A stretch of DNA of 64,000 nt from Hygrocybe punicea (taxonomy: Eukaryota > Basidiomycota > Agaricomycetes > Agaricales > Hygrophoraceae): the NCBI GenBank assembly GCA_963556145.1, contig OY744470.1, forward strand, positions 5,146,001 through 5,210,000, read 5' to 3'. Shown here in pieces: positions 22,355 through 33,560 of the stretch. A program made the translations under genes and the position numbers. The notes under the pieces are model-generated. The model was not told where the DNA came from, ran no database searches, and was given only the letters and a program-made list of their open reading frames with translations. Each line of letters begins with the position of its first letter. Within the stretch, counting starts at the first letter, position 1.

Positions 22355-23684
22355 GAAACATGTAGGGATCTGCACGGGTAACCCCCAGGTTTTTGTTGGC
22401 GACCCGTACCCAACCCGCCATAATACCCATACCTGCGTGCAGGTACGGGTTTATCTGCGGGTTGTAAAAAATGTATATATATTAATTATATAATAAAATA
22501 CAAAAATAAATATAAATAAAATAAGAGCGGGAGGGGGAGAGTGGGAGAGGGGGGGAGAGGAGAGGAGAGACGGGAGGGGATGGGGGGGGAGAGGGAGAGG
22601 TGGGAGGGGAGGGGGACAGGGTGGTGGTGGCCGTGACTGACCTCGTCGACCTCGTCGTCCCCGTCATCGTCTCCATCATCGTCGTTGTCCCCGTTGTCCT
22701 CGTCATCATTGTCCCCATCGTCCTCGTCCTCGTCCCCATCGTTGTCGTCATTGTCGTTGTCGTTGTCATCCCCGTTGTTGTCGTCCTTGCCGTCCCCGTT
22801 GTTGTCGTCCTCGCTGTCCCTGTTGTTGTTGTCCTCGCCATCCCTGTCATCGTCGTCCTCGCCATCCCTGTCATCGTCGTCCTCGCCATCCCTGTCATCG
22901 TCGTCCTCGCCGTCCCCATCCCCGTCCCTGTCCCCGTCTCCATCCTTGTCATCTCCGTCCTTGTCGTCTCCGTCCTCATCTCCATTCTTGTCGTCTCCGT
23001 CCTCGTCTCCATCCTTGTCGTCTCCGTCCTCGTCTCCGTCCTCGTCTCCGTCCTCGTCTCCATCCTTGTCTCCATCCTCATCGTCTCCATCCTCGTCTCC
23101 GTCCTCGTCGTCTCCGTCCTCGTCTCCATCCTCGTCGTCTCCGTCCTCGTCTCCGTCCTCGTCGTCTCCGTCCTCATCGTCTCTGTCCTCGTCCTGGTCC
23201 TGGTCCTCGTCGTTGCCGCGGTGGTGGTGGTGGCCATTCCTCATCCTTGTCGTCTTCGTGTTGTCCACGGAGGGGGCGCCGGTCTCGCGGCCTGTCATTA
23301 TTGTCCTCGTCGTCCTCGTTTGTGCACATAGTGTTGGTGTTGGTGGTGCGTGGGTTGTTGGTGGTGATGCGGTCAGAGACGCATGACCGTGTTTGTTGAG
23401 GCGTGACCCAGTGACTGTAAGTCACATGGTCTGTGCGCCATTTCACTCCTATATAAGACGGCTCAAAATCCCACTTTGATCCCTCAAAAAATAATTTAAT
23501 TATAGTAGTTACTTAATAATAATAAATTTTACTATCTAACATGAAGTGATGGGCTACCTAAAGGTCAGCCACGGGTCACGGGTTTCTCGTGGGTTCCGAT
23601 TTGGCTACCAGTACCTGACCCCGACGGGTCATGGGTACAAAACCCACACGGGTCCCTATACCCCTGCATATGCCTAGAAACATG
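22355..23684. mobile_element. Non-autonomous hAT-type element with 8-bp target duplication
   Basis: The element runs from 22363 to 23676 (1314 bp). Both sides are flanked by GAAACATG (22355-22362 and 23677-23684), an 8-bp target duplication as made by hAT transposases. Imperfect terminal inverted repeats: TAGGGATCTGCACGGGTA at the left, and TAGGCATATGCAGGGGTA when the right end is read inward (15 of 18 match). Subterminal regions are packed with ACCCG/CGGGT words on both sides. It carries no transposase, only a long microsatellite-like core. It interrupts the transposase-like gene, whose reading frame is continuous when the element is removed. Confidence 0.85.
22620..23230. repeat. Degenerate GAC/GAGGAC-type simple repeat core
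   Basis: About 600 bp of purine/pyrimidine-skewed trinucleotide-based repeats (plus strand: tccTCGTC and TCGTCGTC words). Long open frames exist in several phases on both strands, giving all-acidic (DEDGDD) or Val/Leu-rich peptides. These are a by-product of the repeat and not genes. Confidence 0.85.
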
Positions 23685-24363
23685 GATACGATTTAGTGCT
23701 GAATTTGCTGCAGGTGGTGCCATTGCTCTCTCAACCACCTCGCAATGTGCTCAGGCATGGATGAAGCCAACAAATGATGACAACAAGGGCGCACTTGGAT
23801 CATTCCGTGTGGAAGTCTGAAATGCACCCAGCATGACCCTCAACCAGTATAATGCTCGGACTATGCATAAAACAAACAATACCGCTGAATATATGAAACA
23901 TACCCTTCAGCCAGACGACCTCCCATTCATCCGCAAGATGGCACACGCTATTGGCAGCAGTGGCTTCGAAAAGCAGCGGCGCCAACTCCAGGCTCGTGCA
24001 GATCAAGACCTTGTGGCAGAAAAACGCTGAAAAGATGAGGTTCGTGCAGCAAAGAAGGACAGAGTGGCTGCCTGATTGGATGCAGTCGTCCCCAAACTTG
24101 ATATTCCTCAGCTCGAGAAGGCCCCTGGAACCATTGCCAACATCGAACTGCAACTCGATTGGCATTGAAGACTTGATGTCCTGTCGTTGATCCCAAAGAA
24201 GTCTCATCTGCGGAACAAGAAGGAGAAGTTAGCAGCTTTAGTGAGTGCAGTGAAACATTACCTTGGTGGTGAAGTTGAGCCTGGGCCTGCTGGGGAGACG
24301 GTCAGCGATGCAGAGTCGGAATTGGAGGACGATGAGTTGGACAAGGACATATTGGGTTACTGA

Positions 24364-25552
24364 TCATAAGAGATCAAGTGTTTCCACGCTCATTTTTATG
24401 ATTTTGTTTGTATAAGATACCATAACTACTGGCAGCACTACTAGACAGTACTGGACAATGCTTCCTTTGACCTCCAGGTACCTTTGACATGCAACAAGCA
24501 CGATTTCGCCCAATTGACCGTGTATAGCGCAAAAAGGTCACGTGTAGTCAACACAAATCTGAACCGTGGTTGCTGGACCCCAATGTATTGGCCTAAAATC
24601 TAATAAATATCATACATTCCTGTAAAAGTTGTACAATTCTGGCAACCAGCCTTACATTGCCATGTTAGCAAGTCCTTTTTTTACCAGATACTGCCGGAAT
24701 TGTACAAGTTGCCACGGTAGTAAGTGCACGAGTTGGCAAATTTAGTGCAAGTCTTACAAGTCTATGGCCAAACTTTCTCAAGCTTACAAGGACTGCTATT
24801 GGGATTGCAAGTTTGAAAACCATCATTTGATTACTGCAGGTAACAGAATGCAACAACAATTTACATGTAAACAAAGGACAGTGGCGAGTACAACATGGAG
24901 CATGCAGAGAGAAATGCAACTGATCAATGAACAACATGAACACACCAAGAGACTGTGGAGAACAACCCAGGACTAGTGAGCACAACTTGGAAGATGCACC
25001 ACTCACCTGAAGCATCTGGAGGAGGGTAGCGGCGTCAGGGACATCTCCATTCTTCATAGAATTGACTGCTTACAAAAGAGCCAGTGAGGCTGAGGCCCCC
25101 CTCAGGACCTGCCAAGAGAGCAGCAATGGGAGTAGGAGGGAACAAGGGGTTGGGGGAGGAGAGCACAGAGAGCATACACTTAGCTTCTGTTACTCTTAGA
25201 GTTGCCAGGCTTCGGTCCAAGCTCTCTCCAACTGAAGGGGACAACAATCCTCGTCCACAGCGAAGGGGAGACTGGGAACGACAAGGAGGCAAGGCCGGGA
25301 CGGTTTGTGGGCTGATCAAGAGTAGGGGATATTCCCGATCAGGGTCTGTCCTATATATATGCATGTCTTGGGTCCATGCACTCGTCACATGCATGCTAAG
25401 ATTCGCTCAAGTCACTGGCAGTTGTATTGACCAACAGGAAATGGATTCTTGCCTAGCGCCATACACAAAGGATCTTCAGAAAAAGAAGAAAATCACTGCT
25501 GGCATTCAGTACGCATTCAGCTTGTTGTCTATACTAACTTGTGACCAGACAA
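24364..25552. other. No gene recognised; scattered short repeats
   Basis: Contains several TTGTACAA-like words and short open frames without known motifs. A 178-codon open frame on the plus strand (25084-25617) has no convincing composition and overlaps the start of the aspartic peptidase relic. I see nothing else supportable. Confidence 0.4.
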
Positions 25553-26058
25553 TACCAACTCGGACAGTACAGGTCTCATTGGCCTCGGTCCCTCCTCTGG
25601 TTCCAATATTCTCTTGACTCTGAATAGTTCAGTTGGAAATATGCCCCTGGACAGTATCTTTCTCAGACATCACCACTCCCAATTTTCTTTCCATCCTTCT
25701 TGGTCATGCCCATGAACCTGGCAATCCATTCCCAGGCAATTTGACTGTGGGCGAGATACTCCCTGGCTACGAAAACATTATGTCCCAACCCCAACTCAAT
25801 GTAACTGTGGTCTCACTCGCCAACTCTCCCTCAGGTTCCACAGTATGTCACCATGTCATCTGTTGGTCCTCGCTGATAGACTTTTTGTCATTTGGCAGGG
25901 CCGTAGTGGATGCATTCTACAGGTTGTTTATAGGAGCTGCGCTTGTTAACATTACCGGCCTCGGCCAAATTTACACACTACCTTGTAACCAAGAAGTTAA
26001 CTTCGCTTTCAAAATGGGCGGTATTACATACCAGTGCATCCTCTTGACGCTGTATTAA
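25553..26058 (+). pseudogene. Aspartic peptidase (pepsin family A1) fragment
   Basis: The plus strand encodes DSTGLIGLGPSSGSNILLTL, a typical A1 flap/active-lobe segment. After a 1-nt frame change near 25,665 comes TTPNFLSILLG, then FPGNLTVGEILPGYENI with SQPQLNVTVV, and finally AVVDAFYRLF and LPCNQEVNFAFKMGGITYQ. These match the second half of Agaricomycete secreted aspartic peptidases. Neither catalytic DTG/DSG motif is visible, and part of the centre (about 25.83-25.90 kb) appears to be replaced or deleted. It is a non-functional remnant. Confidence 0.6.
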
Positions 26059-26865
26059 ACATGTAAGTGAAAATGTTATTTGTGTTGTTAACGACTAATT
26101 GAACTAGTTTTGTTGAGTGCCTACGGTTTCGCAGGGGCAGTGGCAGGCACAAGGCGACCAGGCCTGGAGGGATGAGATGGCACCTCACAGCGATTCCGGT
26201 GACGTTGAAGACAGTGGAGCTGATGACACATGCAATGGCGGCGAGCTGGTTGAACCAGATAGGGATGCTGAGGAAGTAGAGGATGAGGAAGAAGGCGACG
26301 GTGATGATGACAATGACGACGGACTTGACCTGGAGGATGGAGGTCCCCCTGATGATGCAGAGGGCATGGAAGGTTACGTCGCCTTATAAATATTGTACAC
26401 TCTGAATAAAATCCCTTCACGGGCTTGTACGACCCTTCAGCATCTTGGCATCCTCTACAACATTCTTGTACAATACTTGACAAGTCATATACCAGGCTGT
26501 TGAACGTCACAAGCCTTGGATATACTTGCCAATTGTCAGCAAAGGCACCCGAGACCGGTATGTCATTGACATTCATGCTACCATTCCAGTATGTACATGC
26601 CAAATATGATAACAGGCTGGTATACTAACTCCATTCTGGTACAAATATGTCATACCTAGCACGAGAGTGGTACAATACATACTTGGGGATGTATCTCAGT
26701 GACAGACCTATGAGATTTTGCCACCGGTGAAATCCGGTAACAGGCCATGCATGGGGCAAGGACAGGGCCATATGTTGTACAAACAGTCACAGTTTTCCAC
26801 TTAAGGTCATCCATGTCCTGTCACTAAATTCCATGCACAACCTGTTGTACAGTTAACAGTTAAGC
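26059..26865. other. Non-coding or unrecognised region
   Basis: Holds a short plus-strand frame (26117-26389) with an acidic tail (EEVEDEEEGDGDDDN) of unknown meaning. Otherwise there are AT-rich stretches with repeated TTGTACAA and CTGGTA words that lead into the minisatellite. No gene is called. Confidence 0.4.
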
Positions 26866-27215
26866 AATATGGTATCCTAGTACCATATACCAAGGTAGGG
26901 ATATGGTATCCTGGTACCATATACCAAGCTAGGGATATGGTATCCTGGTACCATATCTCAAAGAAGGGATATGGTTTCCTGGTACCATATGCCTAAGTAG
27001 GTATATGGTATTCTGGTACTGTATCTCAAAGAAGAGATATGGTTTCCTGGTACCATATACCAAGGTAGGTACATGGTATCCTGATACCATATGCCAAGGT
27101 ATGAATATGGTATTCTAGTACATATCTCAAGGCAGGAGTAAGGTTTCCTGGTACTATATGTCCAGGTAGGGATATAGTATTCTAGTACCAAATTCCGAGG
27201 TTGGGTATGGTATCC
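26866..27215. repeat. 34-bp hairpin-forming minisatellite, about 10 copies
   Basis: Tandem units of about 34 bp based on GGGATATGGTATCCTGGTAC followed by CATATACCAAGGTA. Each unit contains an inverted repeat, ATATGGTA against TACCATAT, so each can fold into its own small hairpin. Copies diverge at scattered positions, mostly by transitions, and the last ones are weakest. Confidence 0.85.
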
Positions 27216-27526
27216 TGCCATTTTGATGTAAGCGTGACAGAAGGCAGTCATGTGATTCAGTCATACTTGAATGATGCCATGGTATATCTTATATGAGGCC
27301 TATGTTATATATTTAGAAAATGACACCGAGTTTACATAGTAGATGACCAGTAGAATTCACAATATATTGCTGCTGTCCTCATCTGAAACTGTTATCCACA
27401 ATCACTTCACAGACACAACAGAGTATTGCTTGGCTACACACCGGCTTCTGGCCTCTCTAGTTCTTCATCATCGGCCAGGTTCAAGGTATTCAGCCGCTTG
27501 GACAGGCGTTTGATTTGCCCCCTTAG
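27216..27526. other. Intergenic stretch
   Basis: AT-rich sequence between the minisatellite and a decayed minus-strand reading frame. I see nothing in it. Confidence 0.4.
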
Positions 27527-28620
27527 TCAGATCTTCTCGGCAATGTTCCCCGGCTTCCCTTGAGTATAAAGATTGTCCACGGTCAACATTGCATCCCTCA
27601 TGTAGCTCTCGGCAAAGAAAAGTCTGAGGCGAGGCTCAATCCGCTGGTTCTTGAGACCCTCCTCCACATTCCCCTTCTTCACCTTCCATGTCTTCCAAAA
27701 GTAAAAATCCAAGAGTGCAACATCTTCTGAGCAACCACAATTCAAGTGGCCTCCCCTTCACAATACTCCATCCTTTTTTTGGTCAACACCTGGGCCAATG
27801 GCACCCCTGTGATTTCAAATTTGGCATCCTTGGAACCATCAAAGATTTTTCCTGATTTCGTGATATGGTGGTAGATGCACCATCGATTTCCCCGGTTCGT
27901 CCCCAGGCAATGCAATGCAAGTTCACGAGTTGTAGTGGCAGCCCTTGGTAAGAAGTCTTGATGGTCCCGAATGGCCTTTGTAATCGTGTCACTGATCCTT
28001 GTATTACGATTTCCCAAGAAGTCATTGATTTCTTCATTGCCGATCCCTTGTCATTGCCTGTGAGCCAATTACTGTGCTAAATGTCTGAAAATGCTTACGA
28101 GCCAGTTTTTCAAAGTCGATTGGTTCCTTGTTGTCTTCTTTGCTTTCTTCATCTTCATCATCCCACCCATCCTCGCTCTGACCTGGCATTTTCTCTTCTC
28201 AATTACCCTTCTTGCACTTTTTAGGCGGTGCATTTTCTGATCCTTTGCTTGACGCATTTTCAGCACCATTATTGACAATCCCTTCTCCATCCATAGTCGT
28301 GGGGGGTTTAGGTGCTATGGCCTTCAGCAACTCCATGTGTGTGATCTCCAAGGCTCTCAAGCGATCTTGTGCCTCGTTAACCTGTTTTTTGGCTGCTTCC
28401 AGTACTCCTGTTGGGCGCAATCGGTAATTCACCCCCAATAAAAACTTACAGCTCACCTTTCCCCCCACCTCTCATTTTGGCAGCAGCCTTCATTTTGGCA
28501 GCAGAAAGCTCTTCTGACGCATTTTTGATGGTTTGTTTTTCTTCCTGTATCTGCTGTTCAAGTGCAGCTAACGGTTTGTCAGGTGAAATGACTGAAATGA
28601 CTGCACAACCCCTGTGTTCC
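27527..28620 (-). pseudogene. Unrecognised decayed reading frame (transposon-associated context)
   Basis: Minus-strand pieces in successive frames: a Lys/Glu-rich coiled-coil-like region (LEQQIQEEKQTIKNASEELS, then EAAKKQVNEAQDRLRALEIT). A low-complexity part ends KKCKKGN. Then come an acidic stretch (GWDDEDEES) and a more globular-looking part (ISDTITKAIRDHQDFLPRA ... LALHCLGTNRGNRW ... EVDQ-like), ending in LDFYFWKTWKVKKGN. A clean GTGAGCTG..CAACAG intron is visible near 28,430-28,475. At least two frame changes are not explained by introns. I do not recognise the protein. Its setting among mobile elements suggests it is one of their passenger or accessory genes. Confidence 0.35.
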
Positions 28621-28977
28621 AGGTATGGTAATCAAATCATCATCCATCCAATCAGAACACCATTTCTGGCCAGCCACTCCGATGCCATGACCATGACGAT
28701 CATAATAACAAGCCACCAGGACAAGAATGGAAAATGCGAGATCGTCGAAGATGTGGATGACAAGGGCTCAGTGAACATGACAGCGCATGAGGACCAAAAT
28801 GCATATTATGAAGAAGATGGCCACAGGTGATATGAACGGTGAGGATGGTAATGACAACAAGGCCATGGACGACAAGGAAATCAAGGATGGTGACTGCGAT
28901 GACCAATGAGGGTGCCTGGACATGACGATAAGGATGTGCTAACATGACAAAAAGGATGCCCAGAAAATCTCAGGATA

Positions 28978-29420
28978 GCCAGTACCTTGCAATGGTGGAC
29001 AGCTGTGTCAATTGACACTGGCCTGGCCTTTGCGAGGTATAATGGAATTATATGGAGCCTACTCTTGATGAAGATGAGAACAGGAACTTGAACCAAAAAA
29101 CGAGAAGAACAGAGGCATGCCTTGTTCTCCGTCGTTTGGCTCCAGTTCTCATCTTGTTTACTCTAGCTCATTGGGATACCTTGTGACAGTGGACAGCTGT
29201 GTCAATTGACGCTGGCCTGGCCTTCGCAAGGTCTACTCTCAATGACGACGAGAACAGGAACTTGAACCAAAAAACGAGGGGCTTGCCTTGTTCTCCGTCA
29301 GCTCCAGTTCTCATTTTGGCTCCAGTTCTCATCTCGTTTACTCCAGCTCACTTGGATACCTCGTGACAGTGGACAGCTGCATCAATTGACACAGGCCCGG
29401 CCTTCACGAGGTATAGACAG
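28978..29420. repeat. Tandem repeat of 180-194 bp, about 2.4 copies, each with a 59-bp palindrome
   Basis: Three palindromes lie at 28982-29040, 29176-29234 and 29356-29414. Each is centred on CAATTG, with arms of the type ATACCTCGTGA and TCACGAGGTAT (perfect in the third copy). The spacers between them repeat too, with words such as GAGAACAGGAACTTGAACC and TCCAGTTCTCATCTCGTTTAC. A fourth, diverged palindrome of the same design lies far away at 56424-56480. Confidence 0.75.
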
Positions 29421-29964
29421 AGCTATGAGAAAAACAAAGCAATGTTGAGCTAAGTCTAAAACACAAGAAAGCCTTGATATTTTGAAGGCAACTCACAGTT
29501 TCTTGAAAGAAAAACCTGAATTGCCTTACTCGAGAATGCCCCAAGTTATTCACATTAAAAAATAAGGACGTGGTGTAATATGTCCTGTATGGACACCCAA
29601 ATGCGTGAGAGTGGAGTTACAATTGTAACACCTGATCGACACTTGATCAGGCGTAAATGTCTGAATGTCAACTACAATAGAGGTCCATACTTCATTCCAA
29701 ACCACTCATGAGAGAAAGTAATTTCAATTTCAAGACTACTTGTATTTCTATTCGTTCTCTACCGGTACCAAGCCAAAGACAGACTTGTAGCAGGCAATCA
29801 AAGCATCCCTCTCTCTCTTCCAGCTCCCTCATCCGCAACCCCACCACAATATCTTCCATGCAACGGGCAAATCACTTGCTAGCTTGGCTTGCATCCATTA
29901 TCAAAGGCCGGATGGATTTGGTTCTGGTAACATCTGAATGCTCACAGTTGTTACAATAGAATGG
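29421..29964. other. Intergenic sequence up to the LTR element
   Basis: No recognised gene or repeat. The last bases before the LTR element, ATGG, form its left target duplication. Confidence 0.4.
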
Positions 29965-30862
29965 TGTAGAGGGTCGACATCCCTCTGAGTCCGTATCATC
30001 GATATATCATGAATCCGGACCAACCCGATGCCACCATTCGACTTGCATTCAAACCCGACATAACCCGACGCAACCCGACGTGACGTGACGTGACGTGACC
30101 CGACGTGACCGACATAACCCGACGTATGCCGCTTCGTCACAGCCGCTCTCAGACCAAATCCGGCAGCCTCAAACGCCTCGGAGTTCCAATTCCAGGAGAT
30201 GGATCTTTTCGGACTCAATCCCCGACTTCGGATTTACTTTATTTATGCATCCCATCGTCCTTTCGGAGATATGTAGGACTTTCTAGATCTTTTCCTTGCA
30301 TATTCGTTTTCCCCTCCATTTCCTGTCTTCGTTGCTTTGCAACCCCCCTTTCCACATCCCCATTCCAACCTTTCTTTGTAGCTTACCATCGGCCGAAGTA
30401 GACATGTCCGAAAGTAGATTACTGTTTCCTGTACTATAAAAACGGTCCCCGACGACCGTACAAAATAAGATACCATTAGTCCCTGTTTCCTTTTAGTCAG
30501 AATCACCTTTTAATCCCTTCAAATGCTCGTCCACGTAGATCCTTAGCTTTTTATAGTTCACTTCGTCGTCTTTATCGTTGTTTCCGTATATTCGTTCATC
30601 GTTTCCGACCCGACCCGACCCGCCGTACCCGACATCGTCGGCATCGTCGGGTTCTTTATTATTTGTCCGTTTTCACTCCGTTCATCGCCGGCTTCGTCGT
30701 TATTAGTCCAGTTTTACGCGGCGGCTTTATTTTTACTTACATTCCTTTACTTTTACTACTATTCCCGACACTGACTTATCCAGTCACTTCTACGCTGACA
30801 CCCTCTGGTTAGGATCATATTTCTTTATATAGTTCCGAAGCCACACAGAACCCGCATCTACA
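29965..30862 (+). repeat. 5' LTR
   Basis: Starts TGTAGAGGGTCGACATCCC and ends CCCGCATCTACA. It is rich in ACCCGACGTGAC words near its start. A TATAAAA box at 30435-30441 is followed by a short inverted repeat (CGGTCCCCGACGACCG). The sequence just inside, TCTGGAGCCCACCGCG, is where a primer-binding site should be. I could not name the tRNA. Confidence 0.85.
30435..30441 (+). promoter_or_regulatory. LTR TATA box
   Basis: TATAAAA in the LTR, conserved at the same place in the other copies (34623-34629, 54078-54084) and in the diverged solo LTR (38855-38861). It is always followed by a GC-rich small hairpin and ATAAGA/GAATAAG. Conservation across diverged copies supports a promoter role. Confidence 0.55.
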
Positions 30863-31559
30863 TCTGGAGCCCACCGCGAGGATAATTCAGTGTCATCATT
30901 CATTCATTCCATAACCCTACACTTTCCTTTCGTCATCTCGAAATAACCCTTGCCGCAGCACTCTACACATCCAACTCCCGTTACCCGACCACTTTACATC
31001 CGACATCCGATGCCTCGACAATCCAATCGCCAACTGCCACACTATCATTTGGGTTTGATTCTCATAATATTTTCTCTTCTTTAACGACTACGATTGTCTA
31101 GTATCACGTACAACTTCGAACCCGCTCTTGCGCGGCCGACCCAACGGCCGTTTACCGCTTTAGGAAACTTGCACAGCCACGATCCAACACTCTCGTTTTC
31201 GACTCGAACTTCGTCACATCCACCGTCCACAATCGTTTATAGACCTCCAACACGCTCGGAATCCCAATCCCCACCGATACCCGTCGAAAAACCGCGACCG
31301 GAAAGCCCCAAAACATCGACTCGCCCAACGGCACTCACGCGTCACTCACAACTTGGAACAGACGGATCTCCGTGCAATGGGTTTAGCCTGTGTACCCCCA
31401 GCCGCTCGCGTCTACGAACTCGCACTTGTCACCGGATACAAGCCCTTACAAGCCCCCCCATCGTCTGAGCCCACGAAGTTACCAGCAAAACCACGTCAGC
31501 GCCCTTCACGAGTTCATGCGAGCAGCCCCCGCGTTCGAGCCCTCAACACTGAGCTACAG

Positions 31560-32000
31560 CCCCACGACGCCATTCGCGAGCCTCACAAGCCATCTTCGCC
31601 GTTATCGATGCCCCACACCGTGCCACGTCACCCGGCTTCGTGCCCCAGCCAAGTCGACATCTCCGGCCGCTCACGCCTTCGTTGGACCTCCCCGTCGCCT
31701 CGTACCGCTTCCTACGGCCCTACGACGCCCCTCTCGAGCTCTCACGAGCCATCCTCGCCGTCATCGACCCCTCACGTGTTGCCACGTCATCATACTCGAC
31801 ATCCCCGGCCGCTCACGTCCTCGTTGGATCATCCGCCGCTTCGTACAACCTCCCACAACCCTACAGCGTCCCTCGCAAGTCCGTACCAGCCGTCCTCGCC
31901 GTCATCGACGCCTCACGCGTTGCCACGTCATACTTCCTCGTGCCCCCGTAACTCGACATCCCCGGCCGCTCACGTCCTCGTTGGACCACCCGCTGCTTCC
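31560..32000 (+). repeat. Tandem repeats inside the LTR element
   Basis: Units of roughly 130-160 bp built around CCTCGCCGTCATCGACCCCTC, CACGTGTTGCCACGTCAT and TCGACATCCCCGGCCGCTCA recur about three to four times. Open frames through it are a result of the repeat and biased composition. Confidence 0.65.
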
Positions 32001-33414
32001 CACTAGTTCCTAGCACCCCACATCGCCCTCGCAAACCCCTACAAGCTGTCCCCGTTATATTAGAGCTTCCAACGCCATGCCACGTCACCCAACGGCCTAC
32101 CACCGCGTTCTCTCATCCAGGACCAACGACCACCGCGTACGACCACTACCACACCCACGTTCACGCCTCCGCACCTCGACATGGCTCCCTACTGTCCCAA
32201 ACACGTCCGCCCCCGTCCCTCATGGTCCCACGCAAGCTGCCACGTCACTCCCCGTCGACCCCGACTTCCCAGCCGTCCCCGTCCTCGTCCACTCCCCTTC
32301 GACCATCTACGCCCTCGACCAACCCCACGACGTCCCTCAAGTCCCTTCGCGAGCCCAAACAAAGCCCCCGTTGGGTTACGCCCGCGAAACCGTGACCACA
32401 CGCCGCTCAAACCCGTTCCACGACCCGACGCATCGTTGTCAAATCCCCACGCATATCCGCCACGAAAGTACACGAAACGCCACCCGTATCACCCCCAATC
32501 TATCTTCCAGTCCACGTCGTCTCATCCGCCCACGTCATCCGCCTCCGTCCCCCGACATCGACCACCCGTTGCCGCCTCCTCGACCTCTCGCCATCCTCGA
32601 ACGACCTCACGAAACCACGATCCACGTCACGCAATCCCACGTTCCCTCTTATCCGCCCACGTCGTCCGCCCCGTCTCCCTACGTGGCCCTATGCCATACC
32701 GCCACACCCGACAACCCGTTTTCGACCAATCCGCTACATCGGCTTCCGGATCCGGATCCGCGACTCGCATCACAGCACCCGACTACGAACCCGGACGCGT
32801 TCCCAACGATTCCACGGCATCCGGTTCCGGTTCCGGCTCAATTCGAGCACCAATGCTCGATTCGAGCATCTGGTTCCGGTTCCGGTTTCACATCCCATAC
32901 CCACCGAACCCGACCCTACGAAAACCCGTCACCGTCCATCGGCATAAGAATTATATACATAGATAGATTAAATAAAGAAAAAGAAAGAAAAACATCAGAG
33001 TTAAAAAAGAAAGATAAAAGAAATAACTCATTCCCGACACACCCGGCACCCGCATAATCCACCCGACACACCCGCTTATGAATCCGTTGCACCCAGCGAA
33101 CCCGTTTACGAACCCGCCGCACCCGCTTACGAACCCGACGCACCGCTTCACTCATTCCCCACGCACCCGACTCGTCCGCTCATGCACCCGCATTCCACCC
33201 GTTGACATCGCTCTCCGCTTTCCATGACCCACCGTTTCCGCCACCGTTTCGACCCAGACACAACGTTCCCTGTCTCGGCTTCGATTCCCAACCCACCCGA
33301 CTTTATATTTCAGTTCCATGGGGGGGAATGCTTCCCCACGGGTCCAAGCCGGTGCTGAACCGCCTAGTATGAGGCTGATATCACAGCCGTTGATTATCGC
33401 CCCCATATTAGTAT

Positions 33415-33560
33415 TGACATATCGAACCTCCGCCATCGTATATCGAACCTCCGTCGTCGTCCATCGAACCTCCGTTTTCGTCATATCGTATCGAACCTCC
33501 GCCATCGTATATCGAACCTCCGTCGTCGCCTATCGAACCTCCGTTTTCGTCATATCGTAT
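33415..33560 (+). repeat. Short tandem repeats TATCGAACCTCCG in LTR element
   Basis: Six units of about 22-24 bp, each carrying TCGAACCTCCG, arranged as two larger repeats of about 73 bp (variants ending in GCCATCG, GTCGTCG, TTTTCGTCATATCG). They lie in the interior near the 3' half of the element. Confidence 0.75.

Larger units (their letters stand above)
20237..24363 (+). pseudogene. Basidiomycete transposase-like repeat protein, interrupted
   Basis: A multi-part gene that I recognise as a high-copy Agaricomycete protein of transposon type, not a standard Pfam transposase. It starts with a coiled-coil-like N-terminus (20237-20617). Then comes ASRAVVCKLVELGLPVAHVN ... ISARTANRIVLE, then LSGDGTSHKNINYES, ITSAINHTSETQLKGW and GMNTDHAEDQKKLA. 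A long open frame (21254-22380) follows with FIWAGCCMHKEMNSVKGGN and LMNRDNTAAA. The frame is cut at 22362 by an inserted element and resumes at 23685 (IRFSAEFAAGGAIAL). It ends with an acidic tail and TGA at 24361-24363. At least two frameshifts occur before 21.0 kb. After the insertion several in-frame stops are all TGA. Removing the element and one target duplication restores a continuous frame. Not functional as it stands. Confidence 0.62.

Noticed and set aside
22486..23298. Long minus-strand frames coding poly-acidic (DEDGDD) and Thr/Met/Arg-rich proteins, and plus-strand Val/Leu-rich and Ser/Pro-rich frames
   Set aside because: All are readings of one simple repeat inside a hAT-type element; several overlapping frames are open at once and none has a start context or motif.
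24764..25057. Overlapping 70-130-aa frames on both strands
   Set aside because: No motifs, no splice context, and composition like the surrounding non-coding DNA.
26117..26389. Short acidic frame as a gene, or its antisense hydrophobic frame as a membrane protein
   Set aside because: Acidic codons read backwards give Val/Ile/Leu, so the apparent membrane segment is an artefact; no homologue or exon context is recognised.
31353..33057. Overlapping Pro/Ser/His-rich frames that could be taken for a gag-like or structural protein
   Set aside because: Open in two frames in parallel through tandem repeats of C-rich DNA, with no zinc knuckle, protease, RT or integrase motif.
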